A DNA stretch of 52,490 nucleotides from Chloroflexota bacterium (GTDB lineage Bacteria > Chloroflexota > Dehalococcoidia > Lucifugimonadales > GCA-2719675): the NCBI GenBank assembly GCA_002719675.1, contig PBID01000005.1:1-52490 (forward strand), in the 5' to 3' direction. Position 1 is the first letter of the stretch, and every line of letters starts with the position of its first letter. The position numbers and the translations under genes were made by a program. Below the pieces are notes generated by a model. The model did no database searches and had not been told where the DNA came from. It was given only the letters and a program-made list of their open reading frames with translations. Positions 35,442 through 43,779 of this stretch are shown here, one piece after another.

Positions 35442-36677
35442 ATGAACTCTATTGCACTACTAATATTAATTTTTATTTCTCTTGAATTTATATTTAACAC
35501 TTTTGCAGCTATAATGAATTTAAAAAATTTACACTTAGTTGCTCCTGAACCTGTACGGGATGTTTTCACTAAATCTGAGTATAAGAAATCTCAAGAATAT
35601 CTAAGACATAATACAATTTTTGAATTGTTTACCGAATCTGTAAAATTTTTCATATTATTATTATTTTGGCTCACTGGTGGTTTCCAAGTTTTGGATAAAT
35701 ACGTTACAACTTTTGGAATGCCTGATATTTTGTCTGGATTGATATACATTGGACTGATACTTTCTGCATATATTTTGTTGGGCTTACTTTCATCAATCTA
35801 TTCAGTTTTTGTAATAGAGGAAAAGTTTGGTTTTAATAAGACTAAACCACTTTTATTTGTTTCTGATTTTTTAAAGACGATAATTTTATTTTTATTAATT
35901 GGAATGCCTATAATTTTTCTGATTTTATGGTTTTTTGAATATATGGGTAATTTAGCTTGGGTTTATTGTTGGGGATTAGTTGTCGTTACTTCAATATTTA
36001 TTCAAATTGTTGCGCCAATCTGGATTATGCCTTTATTTAATAAATTTACAAATTTACCTGATGGATCACTAAAAAATAAAATTTTTGAATATGCTAAAGA
36101 AGTTGGTTTTGAATTTAAGAATATTCAAATTATGGATGGCTCAAAAAGATCTTCAAAATCTAATGCTTTTTTTACAGGATTTGGTAAAAACAAAAAAATT
36201 GCTTTTTTCGATACCATGATGAAAGATCATCCTGAAGATGAAATAATTGCAGTTTTGGCGCATGAAATTGGTCATTATAAATTGAAGCATATTTTTAAAG
36301 CTACTCTATTAAGTATTGTTAATTCAGGGATCATTTTTTTGATGATGTCTTTAGTGATAAAAAGCCAGGTAATATTCGATGCATTTTACATAGAAAATAT
36401 ATCAATTTATGCAGGTTTCATAATTTTTGGAATTTTGTATTCTCCAATTTCATTGCTTACATCAATTTTTTCAAATTATTATTCTAGAAAAAACGAAATA
36501 AATGCTGATAAATGGAGTATTGAAACAACAGGATTAGTAGTTGAGTTATCTGAAGCACTCAAAAGATTAGCTAGAAATAATTTAGTTAATTTATCTCCTC
36601 ACCCTCTGTATGTTTTTTTAAATTACACACACCCGCCATTGATCCGGAGATTAGAGATAATTAAAAAAAATAGGTAA
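35442..36677 (+). CDS. M48 family CAAX prenyl protease 1-like (Ste24) metalloprotease
   Basis: A 411-residue membrane zinc protease. The catalytic LAHEIGHYKLKH (about 270-281) holds the HExxH site, and the third ligand is the glutamate in NEINADKWS (about 351-359). Several hydrophobic spans (about 3-25, 62-80, 95-125, 145-165, 175-200 and a pair near 290-345) place it in the membrane. KFGFNKTKPLLFVSDFLK is the typical Ste24 stretch. Family members clip prenylated or misfolded membrane proteins; in bacteria they probably act in membrane-protein quality control. ATG start behind TTGGAG. It is a single gene that converges on the zinc alcohol dehydrogenase. Confidence 0.93.
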   Translation: MNSIALLILIFISLEFIFNTFAAIMNLKNLHLVAPEPVRDVFTKSEYKKSQEYLRHNTIFELFTESVKFFILLLFWLTGGFQVLDKYVTTFGMPDILSGLIYIGLILSAYILLGLLSSIYSVFVIEEKFGFNKTKPLLFVSDFLKTIILFLLIGMPIIFLILWFFEYMGNLAWVYCWGLVVVTSIFIQIVAPIWIMPLFNKFTNLPDGSLKNKIFEYAKEVGFEFKNIQIMDGSKRSSKSNAFFTGFGKNKKIAFFDTMMKDHPEDEIIAVLAHEIGHYKLKHIFKATLLSIVNSGIIFLMMSLVIKSQVIFDAFYIENISIYAGFIIFGILYSPISLLTSIFSNYYSRKNEINADKWSIETTGLVVELSEALKRLARNNLVNLSPHPLYVFLNYTHPPLIRRLEIIKKNR

Positions 36678-36683
36678 AAATAT

Positions 36684-37700
36684 TTATAATTTCACTATCA
36701 TTTGAAGCTCATCGGTAGGGTTTTTTAAATTTTCAAATACCTTGGGGATTTCTTCTAATTGGATGTAACTTTTTTTAGGGAGCAGAATATCTAAATCAAC
36801 TTTTTTTGTTTCAATTAGTTTCATTGCAATTTTCCAATCTTCCGGGTGCGCCCCAAATGTAGATTGAATATTGATTTCTCTTGCTTGCCAGTCTATTGGT
36901 TTAAAAAACATATTATTCCAGGGCACTCCTACTAACATTACTTGACCGTTTCTTTTTGCTAAATTTAATGAGTCATTGAATGTTTCACCAATACATGCAC
37001 AATCATATACAATGTCTGGTCCCAAGCCATCACAAATTGACACCATTTCTTCGATAATGTTTGATTCATTTGGATCCAGAGTTTTAGTTGCTCCTAGGAG
37101 TTTTGCGGTTTTACGCCTGATTTTTGCTGGTTCTGAAACAATTATTTCTAAAGCTCCCGAAATTTTAGATACTTGAGTTACAAATAGTCCTATTGGTCCT
37201 GCACCAATTATCCCAATTTTATTTCCAATAGATAATTTTGATAATCTAATTGCTCTTACAGCAACCGCTAATGGTTCACATAGTGCAGCATGTTGATCAG
37301 AAACTGAATCAGGGATTTTCATTGGTTCCCATTCTTCCATGACGACGTATTCCGCATACGCTCTTAAGGGTTTTCCTTTGAAGCCATCTGTTCTAAAATT
37401 AAATCGAGGCAAAATAGCAAATCCAGCACCTTTACCTGGAGGTGGTGTACCTCCACCACCAACTACTCTGTCTTTGACTTTAAGTTTTGTAACATCTTTA
37501 CCGATTTCAACAATGGAGCCACAATATTCGTGCCCCATTACTGTTCCAATTGGTAATGCATCATACATATATGCATGTACATCAGTTCCACAGATTGCAC
37601 TGAAATTGACTTTAATTAAAACTTGTTTTGGGCCAGGTTTAGGTATGTCGATTTCTTCGATCAGTATTGTTTGATTACCTTTATAAACTGCTGCTTTCAT
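36684..37700 (-). CDS. Zinc-dependent alcohol dehydrogenase (threonine/sorbitol dehydrogenase-like)
   Basis: A 338-residue MDR dehydrogenase with the catalytic zinc site intact. The cysteine is in SAICGTDVHAY, the His-Glu in MGHEYCGSI, and the Rossmann loop is IGIIGAGPIGLFV. The structural-zinc lobe, normally four cysteines, is replaced by a Gly/Pro-rich loop (GGGGTPPPGKG), so that zinc is probably missing. I start at ATG 37700 (MKAAVYKGNQT, the canonical opening) rather than at an in-frame ATG at 37769. The longer form would overlap the upstream helicase-loader gene and lacks homology-like sequence; GGAAA precedes ATG 37700. Substrate is unknown. It sits 22 bases downstream of that gene but is probably functionally unrelated. 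Confidence 0.9.
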   Translation of the reverse strand: MKAAVYKGNQTILIEEIDIPKPGPKQVLIKVNFSAICGTDVHAYMYDALPIGTVMGHEYCGSIVEIGKDVTKLKVKDRVVGGGGTPPPGKGAGFAILPRFNFRTDGFKGKPLRAYAEYVVMEEWEPMKIPDSVSDQHAALCEPLAVAVRAIRLSKLSIGNKIGIIGAGPIGLFVTQVSKISGALEIIVSEPAKIRRKTAKLLGATKTLDPNESNIIEEMVSICDGLGPDIVYDCACIGETFNDSLNLAKRNGQVMLVGVPWNNMFFKPIDWQAREINIQSTFGAHPEDWKIAMKLIETKKVDLDILLPKKSYIQLEEIPKVFENLKNPTDELQMIVKL

Positions 37701-37722
37701 ATTAGTTTTCCGTTTCAATGGA

Positions 37723-39090
37723 TTATTTTTTAATTCCTGATCTACTTTTGTTTCTATAATCTGGGGCACGTATTTTGATGATTTGACTGACAGCAGGGTC
37801 TTGAACTCTTGAAGTAATTGGATCTAGTATGTCTTCAAATTCGAGCATCGATGTGATTATAGTAGGTAATTGTGCATTATGTCGGTAAACAATTATTTGA
37901 TAAAGTTTTTCGACAGCCCATTGACTACTTCTTTCTTTGCCTAAATCATCAAGTATCAACAAAGGTGTTTTTTTTACTGAGTCGAAACGATCTTCGTAGT
38001 TTATTTCACTTTTGGGATCAAATGCTTGTCTCAAATAATCTAATAATTCAGGTACAAATGTGAAAAACGGAGAGTCTCCTAATTCTATTCTTCTATTTGC
38101 GATAGAAATTGCTAAATGTGTTTTTCCTACACCTGTTTCTCCGTATAAAGTCAACCATCCTTCAGGATTTTCAGCATAAATTTTACAAGCTTTAAAGGCA
38201 GATTCGATCGTGTATCTTTGTTGTTTTGTTGCAAAATTTCCTTTTGAATTAAATTTTTCAAAAGTCATATTTTTTAGTAATTTTGGCTCTATATAACCCA
38301 AATCGAATTGGTTTTCTTGATTGTCGGTTTTGAAGGAGTAAATTTCACTAATATTATTTGATTGGAGACGAGAAAGAATTTGTTCATCAATATTGTTTAA
38401 ACCGCCATTGATAGTAAATATTGTTGGTAATTCAGCATTGAATCGATGTCCAATTACTTGTCTTAGTTTTTCTTCAGCCCAAGGGGAAGTATTATGGCTG
38501 CCAAGTTCGTCCAAAATTAGTATTTCTGCAGAATTAATTTGTTCAAAAATTTCACTGTATCCTAAATTGCTATTTGGATTAAAAGTTGACCTTAGGTGGT
38601 CTAAAAGATCAGGTACTCTCGTAAAAAAAACGATTTTACCATCTTCAATACACTTGTTTCCAATTGCTGCTGCAAGATGAGTTTTCCCACTTCCAGAAGG
38701 TCCTGTAAATACTAACCAACCATTTGGGCTTTCTGTAAACTTGAGTGAATCTTTGAATGCTTTATCAAAGTCTATAGAATTTTCTTTACTATTGTTGATT
38801 CCTTTAGGATTTGTATTATTGAAATTAGCTTTATGCAAATAACCTAGGTTACTGTATTTAAGTAATCGTTTTGTTCTTTCCAAGTTAATTTGAGCTTGTT
38901 GACAGTCACAAATAAATGGTTTCCCAAAGTTAGGGTGATCTATTGGTAAATCAATAGTTACCCAACCCTTACCACTGCAGTTTTCACATATATTTTCAGG
39001 TGTAATGTTATTGTTAATATTTGAAATTTTATTTTCTTTTGAAGTATTCCCCGTATCCAGTTTTTTCAGAATTTCCGAGAGTTCTTCCAT
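37723..39090 (-). CDS. Tandem-duplicated DnaI/DnaC-like helicase loader with zinc finger
   Basis: A 455-residue protein with two consecutive AAA+ ATPase domains of the DnaC/DnaI loader type. A four-cysteine zinc-finger-like element (C35, C38, C61 and C63) comes first. Domain 1 has Walker A GPSGSGKT (130-137) and Walker B ILILDE (190-195). Domain 2 has Walker A GETGVGKT (317-324) and Walker B LLILDD (377-382). The domains align throughout, sharing for example GKTHLA, VPDLLDHLR/VPELLDYLR and NAELPTI/NAQLPTI. Putative arginine fingers are R241 and R428. Known DnaI and DnaC proteins have one such domain. It starts at ATG behind AAGGA and overlaps the dnaD-like gene by 62 bases; dnaB lies just upstream, strongly supporting a primosome role. 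Confidence 0.9.
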   Translation of the reverse strand: MEELSEILKKLDTGNTSKENKISNINNNITPENICENCSGKGWVTIDLPIDHPNFGKPFICDCQQAQINLERTKRLLKYSNLGYLHKANFNNTNPKGINNSKENSIDFDKAFKDSLKFTESPNGWLVFTGPSGSGKTHLAAAIGNKCIEDGKIVFFTRVPDLLDHLRSTFNPNSNLGYSEIFEQINSAEILILDELGSHNTSPWAEEKLRQVIGHRFNAELPTIFTINGGLNNIDEQILSRLQSNNISEIYSFKTDNQENQFDLGYIEPKLLKNMTFEKFNSKGNFATKQQRYTIESAFKACKIYAENPEGWLTLYGETGVGKTHLAISIANRRIELGDSPFFTFVPELLDYLRQAFDPKSEINYEDRFDSVKKTPLLILDDLGKERSSQWAVEKLYQIIVYRHNAQLPTIITSMLEFEDILDPITSRVQDPAVSQIIKIRAPDYRNKSRSGIKK

Positions 39091-39670
39091 TGTTTTTTCC
39101 TTCTCTATACCATGTTTCTAAAATGGTGTGAATATATTTCCAATTTCTTTTATTTCGGGTTGCAGATTCTTTTACGGCGTCTACGATCCAATTGAATGGG
39201 AATTTATTTTCAGCCTGTATCAATTCGTCCACAATCATTGGATTTAGCATTCCTACGTTATCTTCATAAAGTTCAAAAATATTTTTTGGATTATTTTCAG
39301 ATATAACTGGATCATTAGTTTTTTCAAAAGTTTCCATATGAAAAACGGTTTTTGTTATTCCTGTTACTTTGTTAGTGTATATTTTTTGATTTATGAAGTC
39401 TTTCATAATGAGAACATCACAAATTTCTTTAAGTTTTTTAGTTGTTTGATCTTTTGTTAAAGAATTAGGTCCTAATAATTTTAAGGTTACTGGGTCATTC
39501 GAAATTTCATCGAATGAAAGTTCAAAAGTCTCTGTATTTAAGTTTTTTTTCTGATATATCAAATGGATAATTCTTAAAAAAATTTTTATTTCATTAATAT
39601 TATTTAAATTTTTAATAGATTTTTCTAGTACTCCACTGGAAATAGAAATTGTAAATTCATGTTTTTTCAT
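39029..39670 (-). CDS. DnaD-like primosome protein
   Basis: A 213-residue protein with a C-terminal DnaD/DnaB2-type domain. The motif WKYIHTILETWYREG near 174-188 corresponds to the 'YIxxILxxW' signature, preceded by FELYEDNVGMLNPMI. The N-terminal region (about 20-115) is compatible with a winged-helix replication domain. In Bacillus, DnaD helps load the replicative helicase with DnaB2 and DnaI. The position between dnaB and a DnaI-like loader supports the same role. It starts five bases after the dnaB stop and overlaps the loader gene. The N-terminal part has no strong motif. Confidence 0.85.
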   Translation of the reverse strand: MKKHEFTISISSGVLEKSIKNLNNINEIKIFLRIIHLIYQKKNLNTETFELSFDEISNDPVTLKLLGPNSLTKDQTTKKLKEICDVLIMKDFINQKIYTNKVTGITKTVFHMETFEKTNDPVISENNPKNIFELYEDNVGMLNPMIVDELIQAENKFPFNWIVDAVKESATRNKRNWKYIHTILETWYREGKNNGRTLGNSEKTGYGEYFKRK

Positions 39671-39675
39671 GGATA

Positions 39676-41058
39676 CTAAGTGATGCTTTCTGGCCGAGCA
39701 TCTAAGCTTTCAAAAGTAACTACATCGTTTCTGAAATACAATGGAATAGTACCTGTTGGTCCATTTCTATGTTTTGCTACTATAATTTCTGCAATATTGG
39801 CGGGATATTGGTCATTTGGATTTTTTCTTTCCCATTCAGATTCAGTAGTATATACGTCTTCTCTATATATAAAAGAAACAATATCAGCGTCTTGCTCGAT
39901 ACTTCCACTTTCTCTTAGATCTGATAGTATTGGACGATGAGATGGACGTTGTTCGACTGCTCTGCTTAATTGTGAGCATGCCAAAACAGGTACATTTAAA
40001 TCTCTAGCCATTCCTTTAAGTGATCTAGATATTTCTCCCATTTCTTGTACTCGATTTTCAGATTGTCGTGAATTTGCTCTTCCTCCCGTAATTAATTGAA
40101 GGTAATCAACAATAATCAAATCTATTCCAGATTCTGATTGCATCCTTTTAGCCTTGCCAATCATTTCACTGACAGATTGTATTGGTGTGTCATCAATATA
40201 AATTGGTAATTCTGATAATTGTCCTATGGTGTCTATTACTTTAGTTTCTTCGTCACTACTTATAAGGTTTATTCTTAAACGATGACTATCTACACCAGAT
40301 TGGCTGGATAGTAATCGCATAGCAATTTGTTCAGCACTCATTTCCAAACTGAATATCGCTACTTTTAGCCCTTTAAATGAAGCATTTTGGGCAATATTAA
40401 ATGCTAAAGTACTTTTACCTAGGCTAGGCCTTGCCGCAACAACTATCATATCTGATGGTTGTAAACCACCTCCAAAAATTTTATCTATGTCTGGGAATCC
40501 AGTTGGTATCGTAGACGAGATTTTTGAAGGATCAGAATCAAGTGAAGCTGTTTCTTCCATATACGCATCAAGTACAGATCTGATATGTACAAAATCACCC
40601 ACAGCACGCTCTGACCTAATGCTAAAAAGAAGTTTTTCAGCTTTATTTAATGATGATTCAACATCGGAAACTCCATTATATCCGATGTCTGCTATTTCAG
40701 TTGCAGTAGTGATTAATCTTCTCATAGTAGAAGTTTTTTGGACTATTTGTGCGTAGTGTTCAATATGAATTGAAGTAGGTACAGATTCAACTAAATATGC
40801 TAGATATTCTGTTCCTCCTATATCATCTAGAAGGTCATTAGAAGATAATTCATGAGATAATGTTACTTGGTTTATTGGTTCACTTTTTTCAAAGAGTGAA
40901 AGACATGAAAAATAACAAGATTTATTTTTTGAAATATAAAAATCTTCTGGTTTGACATAAGACGTGATTTTACTCAAAGAATCTGAGTCAATTAATATTG
41001 AACCTATAACAGCCTCTTCTGCTTCAGTATCAAAAGGCAATAATCGTTCTGCGTACAT
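39676..41058 (-). CDS. dnaB: Replicative DNA helicase
   Basis: A 460-residue DnaB-family helicase, the ring helicase that unwinds DNA ahead of the replisome. The N-terminal domain opens LPFDTEAEEAVIGSILID, and the RecA-like domain has Walker A ARPSLGKST (about 209-217), Walker B LIIVDYLQLI (about 317-326) and DLRESGSIEQDADIVSFIYR. No intein is present, a point worth noting since DnaB often carries one. It is the first of three co-directional replication genes, with the dnaD-like and loader genes following without gaps. Length is normal. Confidence 0.97.
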   Translation of the reverse strand: MYAERLLPFDTEAEEAVIGSILIDSDSLSKITSYVKPEDFYISKNKSCYFSCLSLFEKSEPINQVTLSHELSSNDLLDDIGGTEYLAYLVESVPTSIHIEHYAQIVQKTSTMRRLITTATEIADIGYNGVSDVESSLNKAEKLLFSIRSERAVGDFVHIRSVLDAYMEETASLDSDPSKISSTIPTGFPDIDKIFGGGLQPSDMIVVAARPSLGKSTLAFNIAQNASFKGLKVAIFSLEMSAEQIAMRLLSSQSGVDSHRLRINLISSDEETKVIDTIGQLSELPIYIDDTPIQSVSEMIGKAKRMQSESGIDLIIVDYLQLITGGRANSRQSENRVQEMGEISRSLKGMARDLNVPVLACSQLSRAVEQRPSHRPILSDLRESGSIEQDADIVSFIYREDVYTTESEWERKNPNDQYPANIAEIIVAKHRNGPTGTIPLYFRNDVVTFESLDARPESIT

Positions 41059-41111
41059 TTTTCTTCCTTAAGCATTTTTATACAATCAGATACTAAATTT
41101 TATTGTAAAAG

Positions 41112-41870
41112 TTATAAATTGAGTAATTTTATAGCATTTAGACCTAATATCTTTTTTTTGTCATCACGGGAAATATCTGCTGTGATAACTTTAGCAATTT
41201 GATTTCTATAATCCATAATGGGCATATCAGAACCAAATAAGAGTCTGTCTGAAAGTCCGTGATTAACTGCGTATGAGACTGCATTTAAGGGATTGCCAGA
41301 CCCGCATGTTTCTAACCAGATATTTGGAAGTTCTTTAGCAGTTTTAACAGAATCAAGTTCTGTTCCTCCACCAGCATGAGCTATAACCCATTTGATTTTA
41401 GGATAATCTTTAGTAAATTTTTCATATCTTTTTAACTGAGTTGTTCCAGGAGCATCAGTACCATATCTCCCATGACACATAATTGGAATTTCTTTTTGAT
41501 TTGCCCATTCAAAAATTGGTTTATATCCATCAGCATCGCTAGATTGACCATAATAATCAGGGTAAAGTTTTAAAAATTTAAAGTTTAGTTCGTCAAATGA
41601 TCTATCAAGTTCATATATACATTCCTCTGGGTAGTGAGGTGTAACAAAAGCTACTCCAATAAATCTGTCAGGATATGCTGAGACAAACCTATTATGAACC
41701 AAATTATTCGCCCAATTTGCATCACCAAACCATATGCAATTCATACAAGTTCTATCTACTCCAGTTATATCCATCTGTTTGATATAAACCTCAGGGTTAT
41801 CCGGGAAAGCCCTGTTTGTCCAATTTCCAGCGTGAGCATGGAAGTCAATTATTGGAGTAGATTCGATCAT
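41112..41870 (-). CDS. Amidohydrolase 2 family protein, metal site intact
   Basis: A 252-residue TIM-barrel amidohydrolase of the ACMSD/gamma-resorcylate decarboxylase-like group. The metal site is visible: the HxH in IIDFHAHAGNW (residues 11-13), the later histidine in PIMCHGRYG, the histidine in WVIAHAGGG and the aspartate in LLFGSDMPIMD. It is probably a decarboxylase or hydrolase on a small acid. Its ATG overlaps the stop of the upstream homologue (ATGA arrangement), so the two are translationally coupled. The partner has lost most metal ligands. Substrate is unknown. Confidence 0.88.
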   Translation of the reverse strand: MIESTPIIDFHAHAGNWTNRAFPDNPEVYIKQMDITGVDRTCMNCIWFGDANWANNLVHNRFVSAYPDRFIGVAFVTPHYPEECIYELDRSFDELNFKFLKLYPDYYGQSSDADGYKPIFEWANQKEIPIMCHGRYGTDAPGTTQLKRYEKFTKDYPKIKWVIAHAGGGTELDSVKTAKELPNIWLETCGSGNPLNAVSYAVNHGLSDRLLFGSDMPIMDYRNQIAKVITADISRDDKKKILGLNAIKLLNL

Positions 41871-42655
41871 GATACCTTGACTCCTGTTAATCTTTCAGTA
41901 TTTCCAGCACAAATATCTTTTAGGGAGGAATCACTTAAATCATTGTGATGTAAATTATAAAGTTGTGGGGACATTGGAGAATCAGGGAATCTTGATCCAA
42001 AAAGTATCCTTTGATCACCTATGGCATTTATTAATCTTTGAATTCCGTCAATTATTACCCATCGTGAAATTTCTACACTTATATTTGGTAACGAACGAAT
42101 TAATGGCATGATCCAAGGGAAATCTGCATATTTTATTTCTGAAATGATTACGTTTACATTTGGACGATTTTTTAGAGTGTCATGTAATTGTGTGGGGTCA
42201 ATATCTAGGGCGCCATGCCAATTTGTTTCATAATTTACTGGAATCCAAACAGCAATGTTTTCACTTTCAGCCCAGTCTAGCCATTCGCCAACAACCCATT
42301 CAGCGAAAGGGTAGTTATGAAGAGGAGGGAATATTCTGATTGTTTTTACATTAGCTGAATTTACGGATTTAGAGAAATCATCTATTTTGTCAAAAGTTGG
42401 GTTGGCACAAAATTGAGGAATAAGCCTGTCGTTATTACCGATTGTTTCGAGCAAGATTTGGTTTCCTTCAGTTGAATCATATGCTGCCCCATGAGGAGCA
42501 TATACCAATGCTTTCGTAACTCCGGTTCTATCCATTTCAGCGATTGTACCTTCTACAGTATCTACATTTACTCTTTTGTCATGCCTTCTTCCAAGTGCTG
42601 CATTCGCATCGAACACAGGAACATTTGGCATGAAATTAAGGTCTACTTTGCCCAT
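41867..42655 (-). CDS. Amidohydrolase-like protein with degenerate metal site
   Basis: A 262-residue protein that follows the same barrel plan as the next gene but lacks its metal residues. The HxH position reads FDANAALGRRH, the 'AHxGG' site reads ISEIKYADFP and the 'GSDxP' aspartate site reads FGSRFPDS. It may be a pseudoenzyme subunit of a mixed complex with the adjacent intact protein, with which its stop codon overlaps. Such pairings are known in general for paralogous enzymes; here it is inference. ATG start with GGGGGC upstream, a weak ribosome-binding site. Confidence 0.8.
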   Translation of the reverse strand: MGKVDLNFMPNVPVFDANAALGRRHDKRVNVDTVEGTIAEMDRTGVTKALVYAPHGAAYDSTEGNQILLETIGNNDRLIPQFCANPTFDKIDDFSKSVNSANVKTIRIFPPLHNYPFAEWVVGEWLDWAESENIAVWIPVNYETNWHGALDIDPTQLHDTLKNRPNVNVIISEIKYADFPWIMPLIRSLPNISVEISRWVIIDGIQRLINAIGDQRILFGSRFPDSPMSPQLYNLHHNDLSDSSLKDICAGNTERLTGVKVS

Positions 42656-42751
42656 TGTTTTGCCCCCAATAATAGTATTCGTGTTTTTGTCAATTTCATG
42701 GTGAGTTTAGCAATGGGATTGGTCTATGTCAACAGTAATATGATATAAATT

Positions 42752-42798
42752 AATTCGTAATATTCTGGGATTAAAATCCAACTAAATCGTTACGAATT
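42752..42798. other. Nested inverted repeat upstream of the amidohydrolase pair
   Basis: AATTCGTAA (42752-42760) and TTACGAATT (42790-42798) are perfect complements, enclosing a small hairpin GGATT/AATCC (42768-42772 and 42775-42779). It lies between the end of the lipoprotein gene and the start of the amidohydrolase genes. It could be an operator or an attenuating hairpin, but there is no T-run to call a terminator. Confidence 0.45.
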
Positions 42799-42841
42799 TA
42801 ATTGATTTCACTAATGTTATAATAGCTAAATTTTTAAAAAT

Positions 42842-43546
42842 TTATTGATCAATTTTTAAAGCTTCGAATTCAATTTCAAGTTGAATTAAATCTTTCACAC
42901 TGACAACTACAAATACTTTAGGAATTTTAATTTCAAAAAAATCGAATTTAAATTCTGTTTTTGCGATTCCTGTAAGCTTGTTGCCATCAAATTCGCTAGA
43001 AACATTCCAAGTAACTTCTTTCGAAATATTTTTTATGGTTAATATTCCAATTAGTTCAAAATCAATTTTTTCATTAAGAGGTGCAGGAAAAGGAAGATTA
43101 TTTATTTTTGTGATCTGGAAGGATGCAGTAGGGTAGGTGTTAGATTCAAGGGAATTTCTTTTTAAGTAATTATCTCTTCTATTTGAGTCACTTTTTAAAG
43201 AAAGCATATTTACTTCAAAATATGAATTTTGTTCAGTAGATATTTGGCCATTTTCAGATAATATAATTTTACCTTTAACATCCCTTGTAGAACCTATAGC
43301 ATCATTTGGAGAGGGTAAGTTAACTAACTGTTCATTAACAACATATCTAGCTATTGAGTTTTCATTACTTTTAATTACAAATTCAACAAATGTTAGTGGT
43401 TCATTGTTTTTTGAGGGTTTGATTTTTGTAGTTTTACTTGGGGGAATGTTAGTTTCTATTTCTGTTGTTTGGGGAGTATTTGATTTGCAAGAAAAAATTA
43501 ATAAAGCCAAGAGAGTAAAAAATATAAAACCTAATTTAGGGTTCAT
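42842..43546 (-). CDS. YceI-family lipoprotein
   Basis: A 234-residue secreted lipoprotein. I start at ATG 43546 because it places a signal peptide (GFIFFTLLALLIF) directly before the lipobox SC at residues 18-19, where the cysteine is lipid-modified. The longer frame runs into the G+C-rich structured element at about 43600 and would spoil the signal. The rest matches the YceI fold, a lipocalin-like beta barrel that binds isoprenoid-type lipids: for example SRDVKGKIILSENGQIS, YPTASFQITKI, and ELIGILTIKNISKEVTWNV. The ligand is unknown. Confidence 0.85.
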   Translation of the reverse strand: MNPKLGFIFFTLLALLIFSCKSNTPQTTEIETNIPPSKTTKIKPSKNNEPLTFVEFVIKSNENSIARYVVNEQLVNLPSPNDAIGSTRDVKGKIILSENGQISTEQNSYFEVNMLSLKSDSNRRDNYLKRNSLESNTYPTASFQITKINNLPFPAPLNEKIDFELIGILTIKNISKEVTWNVSSEFDGNKLTGIAKTEFKFDFFEIKIPKVFVVVSVKDLIQLEIEFEALKIDQ

Positions 43547-43597
43547 CAATAATCCTGCTTTATTTATAATAAAAAAACAACCAGTACTATAGATCCA

Positions 43598-43695
43598 ATG
43601 GCCCTCGATGACAGGCACCGAGGGCAGCTCAAGGAGGAACCAGTGTTGAAAGATCACCAATCATAAATGGAGCCAAATCATCCACTGGAGCCTGA
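43598..43695. other. G+C-rich, probably structured element of unknown identity
   Basis: This stretch is about half G+C in an AT-rich window. A perfect seven-pair hairpin GCCCTCG/CGAGGGC (43601-43607 and 43619-43625) is followed by a second possible helix CCAGTG/CACTGG (43640-43645 and 43683-43688). There is also a direct repeat of GGAGCC (43669-43674 and 43687-43692). On the plus strand it contains a 22-codon ORF (43598-43666) whose middle has AAGGAGG. It could be a small RNA, a leader or terminator, or a relic of foreign DNA. I match it to no RNA family I know. Confidence 0.5.
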
Positions 43696-43779
43696 AATAT
43701 ACCATATAATGATGTTGTGTGCAATAAAAAGGCTATATATTGCGTATAATACTTGGTTATTACATAAATAATTCATTAG

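Noticed and set aside
37339-37674. Plus-strand open frame opposite the zinc alcohol dehydrogenase
   Set aside because: It is a shadow of the well-supported minus-strand gene and has no family resemblance. Other opposite-strand frames within genes were dropped on the same grounds.
37701-37769. N-terminal extension of the zinc alcohol dehydrogenase to an upstream ATG
   Set aside because: The extra 23 residues lie over the 3' end of the helicase-loader gene and do not look like the family, whose canonical start is MKAAVYKG at 37700.
43547-43660. N-terminal extension of the YceI lipoprotein
   Set aside because: It would place 38 residues before the signal peptide and read across the G+C-rich hairpin; the ATG at 43546 gives a normal lipoprotein signal.
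43598-43666. 22-codon plus-strand ORF in the G+C-rich element
   Set aside because: There is no ribosome-binding site before its ATG; the AAGGAGG lies inside it. It is too short to support as a gene without comparison.
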